Assembly (NCBI RefSeq): GCF_003967555.1
Contig: NZ_BIFS01000002.1
Coordinates: 2,758,874-2,822,873, forward strand
Reading direction: 5' to 3'
DNA from: Dictyobacter kobayashii
GTDB lineage: Bacteria; Chloroflexota; Ktedonobacteria; Ktedonobacterales; Ktedonobacteraceae
DNA: 64,000 nucleotides
The position numbers were made by a program, and so were the translations under genes. Under the pieces are notes generated by a model. The model made no database searches, was not told where the DNA came from, and was given only the letters and a program-made list of their open reading frames with translations. Numbering within the stretch: position 1 is the stretch's first letter; every line of letters begins with the position of its first letter. Shown here in pieces: positions 56,390 through 64,000 of this stretch.

Positions 56390-58651
56390 ACTGGAAGCAG
56401 GTGTCGGAGGCACTCCACCGTTACGGGTGATACAGATGTGGGTTAAGGAATATGAAGCGGACGCCAGGCGTGGCAGCGGTAAATCCAATGTCCAGGTCTC
56501 TACCGTACCTGCTCCAGGCCTTTCCGCCAAATTACTCCCCTCTTTGCTGGAAGATCTCTGTTTTCTGACTGTGCTGGATGTCGGAGCATTTATGCCTGCG
56601 AAAGTAGAGATCCCAGAGATTGTCTCGATGCAAGATCCGCAGGTGGATGAAAAGGCGCGGCAAGCAGAAGAGATCCTGGTTGCACCGCGCAAGGCTCTGG
56701 CCGCTCTACAGCAAGAAAAACAGCGACTTTTCGATGCCGTACGTGATGGCGTGACCGATCGTGAGGCTTTGCAGGAGTGGAGTCGACAAGAGGAGCAGGC
56801 CCAACTGGCCCTGGTCCAAGCACAAGAAGAGAGCGCGCAACTGAAAGCCTGGGTACACGAGCATGATTTGCTTGGAGCCTATCTGGGCGTGGTGAAGTCG
56901 CTGGCCGATCGAGCCCAAAAAGGCAATCCAGCAGCCCGTATGGCTCAGGGCACAATTCCGCGCTGGTTTGCAGTTTTACCCTGCGAGAAACCATATGAAC
57001 TCTGGCAAACCAAACGGTCCATCTGGGGGATGCCCAGGAAAAACAATACCTGCTCAAAACGCCCCAATTAGCCTGGGAGTATGTCTATCCTCTGGAAAAG
57101 CGCCTGCTTGAAGTCGTCCAGAAAGAACGTGCGGAGGGCCGCCGTCTGATGTTATACATCGACCAGAATCAGGAACGCTCCACCGCTCGTCGCCTGGAAT
57201 GGGTATTACAACAAGCTGGCGTCAAAAGTTGGACCTTACCCAACACCGTCAAACCGGAAGATCGGCAACAGCGTATCATCGAGGCCATGAGTATGGCTTC
57301 TGAAGGTGGCGCACCTGTGAGTGTAGCCATTGTTCCATATTCTCGGGTCAACGAAGGCATCAACCTCCAGAGTGTGGTCGACACCATCATCTGGGTGGAA
57401 ATGGCCTTGAACCTGTTCATGCTTGAGCAGGCATCCAGGAGAGCCTGGCGATTAGGCAAACGCGAAGAAGTGCGTATCTACTATCTGGCCTATGCCGGGA
57501 CCGTCGGACATCAAAAGATGCGCAAACTTGGAGCTCAAAGTGGGCCGCTGCTGCATTCGCCGGAGAACCAGCCCGAGGAGCCCTCATTGAAGAAGCCGGC
57601 GCTGACGAGACCACGCTTGCCCGCTTCTCCGCAACTGTTGAGGCAGAACTCCTCATTGACGAGGATGCATCCTCCTCATCGCTCTTCTCCCTACTCAGCA
57701 ACGATGATGCCAGCGAACTGACCCAGGCCTTTGCGCGTCGCGCTAACGAAGAATCCCAGGCACTCAAGCACGGCCGCACCTGGTTTGGAGCCAGCGATAT
57801 GCTCCCTGACCGCTTGCCTGTTTTCTATAGTTCAACGCATCCAGATGTCTGGGCCAAGTCACCAACTAAAACACCTGTCCAGCGTCTCGAGCGTCACTCC
57901 ATCTTGCCACCACGCAGAGATACCAGACTTAGTACCTCGGAGCCATCGCAAGAACGGCCACCTCTAGCAGAGGGATCTTACCTTCTAGCGAGTTGCCCGC
58001 TCACGATGATCACATCCACCAGCCTGAAACATCACAGGAAGAGATCGTTTCGCCCATGGCATTAATACCTGTAGCTTCATCTAATAAAGCGCCCGTGGTG
58101 AATTCGATAGCGCCTACCTTGCTCTTTGGCAATATTGACCACATCGCGCTGGCGCGTCAATGTTCTACTAGCAAAAAGAAAAAAGCTACCACCCGGAATC
58201 CGAAAAGCAAAATCCAGGTTCACGTTCGCGACATTCCCGTCATCACACCATCAGAGGAGGTCCAGCCAACCATGAAGCCACCCATAGTCATGCATCTCAG
58301 AAAAAGAGCAAGCAGGTTTCAACCGCGCCGTCACTCTGGGATTATGTCGATACGCAGGTCCCAGAACACATATCAGACCACCAAAACCCAGAGCATACAA
58401 ACCCTGCAGTATCTTCAAAACCCACCATACGCTATGCCATCTGGCAAATAGATCTACTAGGAACCCTGGCCATACGCTACTTTGTCGACGACCACACTCC
58501 CATCGAGAAACGCCACACAGGCTTCCATCGACAAGAAGAAGCCCTTGCTTTCCTACAGCAAGCCAGACCCGATCGAAACTATCAGGCCATCACCTTCCAA
58601 CTGTTCAGCCATGAACTGGCCGAACGAGCAAAGAACGAGTGCCTGGTTTAA
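56390..58651 (+). pseudogene. SNF2-type helicase, 5' truncated at IS21 and with several one-base losses
   Basis: The frame begins right at the IS end (YWKQVSEALHRYG) and reads VIQMWVKEYEADARRG, LTVLDVGAFMPAKVEIPEIV, then the C-terminal helicase domain RLMLYIDQNQERSTARRLEWVLQQAG, PYSRVNEGINLQ, IIWVEMALNLFMLEQASRRAWRLGKREEV (motif VI) and a long C-terminal tail ending HELAERAKNECLV. Motifs I-III are missing. One base is lacking at 56424-56426, 57026-57030, 57542-57544, about 57990 and about 58277; restoring them yields one frame. The truncation is real, while the shifts look like base-calling errors. Confidence 0.75.
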
Positions 58652-58772
58652 GATTGTACAATGAATCACGCAGGGACTCTTCAAAAGAAGGGTCTCTGTG
58701 CAAGAAACCAGGGTTATTAAGAATCTTTAATGAGTAATATATCTAATCATCACTTCTCTATAAGACTCTATG

Positions 58773-60072
58773 TTACTTAACTTCTAGTACATAGAGAGGT
58801 GAGCAAATTTGAATATCTCGAGCATTTGCCATTAATTTTATTATAGATATTTTGTCGCTTTCCTTGACTGTATGGTTGATAAAAAGCTGTTGTATTTGTT
58901 CGTTCGTGGGTGGGATGAGCTTTTTATGGCTTCGGGCAACAAATCTCATTCGTTGTTTTTGAAAATCTGTCGATAGATTGTGGATACGTAGATTGTCAAG
59001 TTGTTTATCTTGCATAAAGCTAAGCGCAAATAAGTAGTCATAAGCATTTCCACTGATCGCATTAGCCCAAGTTTGGTTTTGTGAAATGGCAAATTTAATT
59101 GCTTGAAACATAGATGGAATGCTGCTGGGTGACATGCTATAGTTGTATGCTCTCTGGGGATTTTTGTCGTAAAGATGATACATAGATCCAGCCATTAATA
59201 GCATGGGATCGGTGTCGATAGAAAAGAAGAAACAGGCTGAAGGAACATTGTCATTTATTTGCCATTCTACTACACCCCATCGTAATTCACATTCCCCTTC
59301 AATAAAGCCCTTATCACTTTGAATAGTTCCAATGCGTTTGTTTTTTTGTAAATGGGCCAGAACTGTATCTAGATCGCGAATACGATGTGGAATTGTTGGT
59401 ATATGTTCTTCTTGCCATATTAATTGCTGTTGTTTGGCAATTTTAGCATCTGAAACATAAATGAAATCCAGGGCATCAATCTGGTCAAAGTACCTATTTT
59501 TATGTTGGATGGGTTTAAGTTCAATGTGATATTCATCACTTGGTTTTAGTAAAATGTTTAATTTTTTTTCCTCAAACCCGTTTGCACGTATTGTTAACCA
59601 TTTTTTTTATCCATATCTTGTGGGTTGAATTTAATTAATGTACGGCCATTTCGATCTGTTTTCTCCTGCCTTCTATCTGTTGTGCTCAAAATAACCTCGG
59701 CATCAGGTATGACGTCAGCTGGGGATTTTTCTTTTGCGACAACAATCTCAATGGTATGCCCGTATATTTAGCTTCTCTGTCTTTGCGCCTTTCTTCTATT
59801 TTTGTGTTGTTTTTGTCTTTATGATACATTTTTGCGATAACGTATATAGAAGTACCAATGAAAAGAAGAAGAATTAATATGACGACTGTTATCGTTAAAG
59901 GGTTTGAGGATTTCCAGAAAAATAGCAGGGCTATAATAACGAGGAGGCATATAAGTAACACGAGTATTGAACCATGATCTGCTCCTGTAAGCTTTTGGGC
60001 AGAACTGGCAATAGTATTGATGGCACTGAAAATTGAAGAATCTTTTGACTCTTCCTCTGTTTTCTTATTCAT
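58773..60072 (-). CDS. Membrane protein with CarboxypepD_reg-like domain and DUF7019-like tail, two frameshifts
   Basis: About 433 residues after restoration. Two transmembrane helices (about 33-52 and 58-80) follow a short cytoplasmic start. Next is a beta-sandwich segment (EIVVAKEKSPADVIPDAEVILSTT, RNGRTLIKF, WLTIRANGF) like carboxypeptidase-regulatory domains. The C-terminal half (FIYVSDAKI, RIGTIQSDKGFIEGECELRWGVVEW, then MAGSMYHLYDK) recalls the SAVMC3_10250/DUF7019 family, from memory. Breaks lie near 59754 (GG) and at the T run 59601-59608. AGGAGC precedes the ATG at 60072. It follows the Cas4-like gene by 62 bases and is likely co-transcribed. Very AT-rich compared with the window average. 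Confidence 0.65.
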
Positions 60073-60134
60073 GATACAAATAAGCTCCTCTTAAGTATGC
60101 TGATCGTAGTGATTTTGTATAGCTAATAGCTCGA

Positions 60135-61144
60135 TCAATAGTAACTTTGTTGATCTCTATAATTAGGTGGAATCCAATTGAATCGATTTCCACATGTGCT
60201 AGCCATTGTGTAACGTTCACGACGACTATGAGGACAAAAAATGCAAGCTTGCCAATTGCGTGCAGGAGGAGGGAAAAGCACACCTATATTACAAATAGTT
60301 TTGCGCGCTTGGATCAAACTATCATGAAATGCTTTTTTAGATGATGGATTATAAGGAACTGTCACACAGCTATATGTTCCTTTTTCTAATACAAGCCCAA
60401 ATGGGCTTTTACCATGCTCGCACTTCTCTAATAAATGACAATATGCCGCCATACGAACAAAATGTTGTTTGAATAATCGATTGCCTTTATCATTGCGGTT
60501 TGGTCGACGGCGGAAAACTGGAATACGTACATCCCCTCGAACCAAAATGCGCCAGGGTCTCCCGGCGAGATGCCATTTTGGATCGCGATATTGTTCAATT
60601 GGCCTTACAAGTTGGAAGCCAGCATTCATCAAATTCCACCAGGATAATTGAATGGGTTGCGAATGATCAAAAAGAGGAATATAAGCATGTACGCTTATGG
60701 CATAATTGTATTGTTTTTTTAGTTCATGTCTATAAAAATACTTTGATGTTAGTGAGCTTATAGATATGATAATAGCAATAAAAATAGCAAGATATAAAAA
60801 TCCTAGTAAATTCATAACTATAGTCCCAATAGAACTAGCATTAAGTGCATTTGCTATAATAGCTACTACGTTAGCAGCCAAAAGAGAGATGAATATGCTA
60901 GCAACTAACCAAAGAAAAATCTTCCAGCTATGACGTATAGTTTTATTCAGTTGGTCAATCGTTTGTTTTAATCTGGCAAGTTCATAAAACAACTCCGTTT
61001 GTTTCTGTCCGCTGCCGATAAACATATCTTCTTCACCGACATCTTCTAAATTCTCTTCAAATTGAATGATTCCAGCACGAGGACAATAAGTGTTCTCGGC
61101 AAGTAAGCTAACAGAAATCCAGGATCATTATGGTCAGCCACCAT
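60135..61144 (-). CDS. Membrane-embedded Cas4-like (PD-(D/E)XK fold) protein lacking catalytic residues, one frameshift
   Basis: About 336 residues. N-terminal DPGFLLAYLAENTYCPRAGIIQFEE carries the YCPR cysteine of Cas4-type nucleases. Two transmembrane helices (about 75-100 and 110-135) are inserted. Then comes the nuclease-like core GFQLVRPIEQYRDPKWHLAGRPWRIL, RIPVFRRRPN, KQHFVRMAAYCHLLE and PFGLVLEKG, ending with ACIFCPH. Where active Cas4 has GRPD and PVExK this protein has GRPW and PVFRR, so it is probably catalytically dead. One base is missing near 61099. No ribosome site is visible for the upstream ATG at 61144. Confidence 0.6.
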
Positions 61145-61331
61145 GCGGCTTCGATTTTTTTGTAATGGTTGCACATTTATGATCTGTGGTGGAGATCCTC
61201 ACTCGGATAACTGGCTGTGAGAATAGTGTCTGGGCAAGTCTGTAAAAAAAATTTCGTTTCATGCGTTGCACCTTACAGAGCAAGTAATGTTAACAATCAA
61301 TTGTAAATCGAGTCGATATTTAAGTGATTAC

Positions 61332-61847
61332 TTAAAATATCGACATGAATTTTTGCCATGGTGTTAATACTGGTGTTAATGGTGATTGGTGATTTTGAGC
61401 TTTAAATTTTTCTTCAATAGAAAGATAAGCTTGGAGCCAGGCCTGACTAGTATCATAACGTTGATTTTTGTCTAGACTTAGTCCTTTCATGACTATGTGG
61501 CTAAGTTCTGTACCAACATTTTTGTTTATGCGTTCTGGAGGTATCACAGGAACACGAGGATTTACATTCGGATATTGGCTATACGGGAATTCTCCTGTGA
61601 GCATTTGGTAAAGAATGACAGAGACTGCAAACTGATCCGTGCGGCAGTCAAACAAATTTTTCACGGCGATATTGCTCTGGTGAAAGCATAAGGAATAGTC
61701 ATTTCTTGATTGCGTAATCAGGCGTTCTCTCGAACTGATACCGATATCAGGCGATAAGCATAACCTCATAGATAAAATTTCGCGAAACAATTTCGCTCGA
61801 GACAAGCGCACGAAATATTTTCTTAGGGATGGTGTAGCACACATCAC
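61332..61847 (-). pseudogene. Ser/Thr protein kinase C-lobe fragment
   Basis: The part from about 61332 to 61665 reads CRTDQFAVSVILYQMLTGEFPY, IPPERINKNVGTELSHIVMKGLSLDKNQRYDTSQAWLQAYLSIE: subdomains IX-XI of a Hanks-type kinase (conserved Asp and Arg present). The ATP-binding lobe, HRD and DFG motifs are absent; upstream sequence is unrelated. It lies upstream of the Cas4-like gene on the same strand and may be the remains of the first gene of the island. Confidence 0.65.
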
Positions 61848-64000
61848 TATCTCGTGCGACGCAGTGATCTAAGATGCTCCCATTGCCACTGGTCAGTGTA
61901 CACGCGGTAATTCATATGGAGCTTCGTAATCGGGGCCTAATTACAAACACAGTGACGCCAGCGGGGTGAACTGCTTATGCACCTCCGAGACCTCCGCGTT
62001 CATTGTTCATACTAATGATGATTATCATAAGACAACCCGAGAGGAAATAGGGGTCGCATTGTTCGTTCTGTAGATTTCCGACTTCATAAGACAACAGCTC
62101 TCCAGACTAGTCGACGGGTGAACGACCCTTCAAGAGCCAAGTCGTTCCTCCTTTCTCAGCTGAACCTGTACTACATATTCATTATGCCCTATCATCGTAC
62201 TTTTTTTCAAAAAAAATCTAAATGTGAGGGAGACTGATAGTTATGTATCATGAGAGATTGATTAACTTCATCTCGTATTTCACGCCTGATGTACGAACAC
62301 GGAATAGATCGTGCTATATTGGCATTGTGAGGATCAAATTGCTTTATATCTTTCTTGCCATTTTTTGTAGTTATAAGAATCATTTTATTGCCATGGCGCA
62401 AAATAATCTATGGATGATACCAATCTCTGCCATGTGTGCTGAATGTGCTGGCATTTGCCCCTGCCTTCTTTCTGCCATAAACTGATGCCAATCCCTCCAC
62501 GGCTATGTAAGATGACACAATGATTTAAGATACTAAACATTGTGAAAAATTATCTAATTATCCACTCTCGCTGCCCTAATAGATAATACACTATCATCGC
62601 TCCACGATAAATAATATTACATGAATGTTGTGAACATAAGAGAGGAGCGCTTGCTGCATGCTCTTTCCATAGAATCAAAAAATGACACATAGCCACAAGG
62701 ATCGATCGCTTCGAAAAATCTATCGTTGCTATTTATTTGTGCCCCAACTTTCTTCTGGTTGCTCGCATAGCAGCTCTATTCTCACTTGAACTCTCACTGA
62801 CAATGGTTGACACAGCCTACATCATGCGTTCTAATACCCAGTCTTTGTTAATAGTGGCTGGCTCCTAGATTCATATGCATTGCAGTAGATCGCACTGTGT
62901 CTTTCTTCCAAATCAATATGTTGCATTATCACCAGATGCAAATTTTACTCTAGCTGTTGTTCTCTTGCAATATGCATCTCGTCTTGTAACATAGAGATGA
63001 AGTGGTGATAGCGGTCATGACACAGACATCAACCGAGCGTAATAACATCGTATGCGGTAGCGCGCCACATACGTGGTACCACAAGCAAATCGCCTGAACC
63101 GAGAGAAATACCGCTCTATCAGCACACATGACGGCGCAGCAATTGAAGCCTAACCAGAGTTTTAATTTTCCGAATCGACTGATAAGCACTGTCTACATTA
63201 TACTGCTCCTCATTCACTGCCGATGGGACCGTCACTCTGTGGAAACTAAAAATGGTGTCGCAAGGAGGGGGCATAAATGGATCGTTCGTTTGTCTCACCA
63301 ATGATTACCTTCACGTGCAAGGAAGTCGATAAAGAGACTTCTCAGTCACCTCATATAGATATACCTAATACATACACAACTATCTCTGCAGCACAGACCG
63401 ATATATCTCGGAGTAGCGTTGTATCATGTGCTCTTCGTATGATGTGGGAACAGTGAGAGTAGCGCTCAACACTGCGCATCTGGTGCAGCGCGTATTCGGA
63501 GACATCACCATGAGTACCTGCCATCGTGTCTGGAGAAAGTGTATGTCATAGCGGAAGGCATTCCGTATCCATCTTTCAGAGGTTGGCCTTGCCCAGCCTC
63601 CTCTCTCTCTTTAGGTTGTAGGATCTACTCAGTTCTCAGTATAGAAGAAAAGCGCAGTTCGCGACATGTGCGAAGTCCAAGCTCATGCCCCAGGCTATAT
63701 GGGCAAATCAGCTGACTCTGTCTCCACGGACAAACACAGTTTATGAAGAGGTGGTCTACGGGATCCACTCGCTCTCGACCTCGATACAGTTCCAGAATTG
63801 TTGGGTGATCTGTTGCTTGATAGCGATGCGCGTGTGTCGCTGGTGCATTAGTCTGTTGACTACTTTAGCTTATACTCGGAAGGCGCGATTGAGGTATATA
63901 GCACATACTATCGTCTTCTCCTCGCAGATGTCATATCGTGTTCATGAGTTCCGCGTGCTCCAGAGATCTAATCCCAATCCTGCCCTAGGTGGTTATTTGC
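61848..64000. other. Stretch without recognisable genes
   Basis: All six frames are densely interrupted and I see no ribosome site followed by a plausible protein, no tRNA and no clear terminal repeat. It may be degraded DNA, a long regulatory or RNA-coding region, or poor sequence. Confidence 0.5.

Larger units (their letters stand above)
54099..56390. mobile_element. IS21-family insertion sequence
   Basis: Encodes IstA and IstB in the usual order. Similar inverted ends: CGGTGTAATCACGAGCCG at 54108 and, on the other strand, CGGTGTATACTCGAGCCG ending at 56381, continuing into TGAGAATTGGCCG and TGAAGAATTGACCG. Exact outer bases are uncertain by about ten on each side, and I see no clear target duplication. 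Extra subterminal repeats (GCCGGCG blocks at 54178-54270) are typical of IS21 ends. The right end sits directly against a helicase gene fragment. Confidence 0.85.

Noticed and set aside
1..64000. tRNA, rRNA or known riboswitch genes
   Set aside because: No T-loop GTTCGAATC-type sequence with a matching acceptor stem, and no riboswitch core, was found by eye.

Overview
The window looks like a chromosomal segment from a member of the Ktedonobacteria or a close Chloroflexota relative. It has moderate GC and a mosaic of accessory metabolic genes, secreted polysaccharide hydrolases, a very large STAND/LuxR regulator, a class I P450 operon, an IS21 element and many short hairpin repeats. The lineage is an inference from gene style; no rRNA or tRNA is present to anchor it.

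Layout. 0-5 kb: a LacI regulator (partial), a DUF2090 sugar-phosphate aldolase-like gene, and a P450 / FAD reductase / [3Fe-4S] ferredoxin operon, scattered with three copies of a hairpin repeat. 5-11 kb: TetR regulator, secreted alpha-amylase, TrmO, a nucleotidyltransferase, a small zinc-ribbon membrane protein and a seven-bladed secreted propeller. 11-15.5 kb: a PadR-controlled membrane-protein/ABC exporter operon. 15.6-24.7 kb: VOC-DinB fusion, P-type ATPase, glycosyltransferase, glutaredoxin-thioredoxin reductase fusion, AraC regulator and AzlCD. 25-34.4 kb: orphan CoxL-type molybdenum hydroxylase, DUF2252 protein with a short upstream leader ORF, P-loop kinase, RpiR/SIS regulator, acyl-CoA dehydrogenase, quinone oxidoreductase and SDR. 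34.5-41.6 kb: GH16 glucanase, CPBP protease, debris of Tn3 and UbiD genes, a short UvrA paralogue and a tautomerase. 42-47 kb: a GC-rich nitrilase/MarR pair with repeated operators, PhzF, a TrmB regulator and a threonine dehydratase. 47-54 kb: PAS-GAF histidine kinase, STAND/LuxR regulator and an AhpD-like protein. 54-58.7 kb: an IS21 element abutting the 3' half of a helicase gene. 58.7-61.9 kb: an AT-rich, minus-strand island encoding a truncated Ser/Thr kinase, a membrane-embedded Cas4-like protein that lacks the expected catalytic residues, and a membrane protein with a carboxypeptidase-regulatory-like domain and a DUF7019-like tail. The last 2 kb show no convincing gene.

Two themes cut across the window. 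First, at least a dozen genes of unrelated function are broken by single-base losses, mostly in G/C runs, and read perfectly once one base is restored. This points to homopolymer errors in the assembly rather than true gene decay. Coordinates of those genes are given for the restored reading frame. Second, the 58.7-61.9 kb island is the best candidate for an undescribed (probably conflict- or signalling-related) system. Its gene content, low GC and position next to a helicase remnant and IS21 set it apart from its surroundings.
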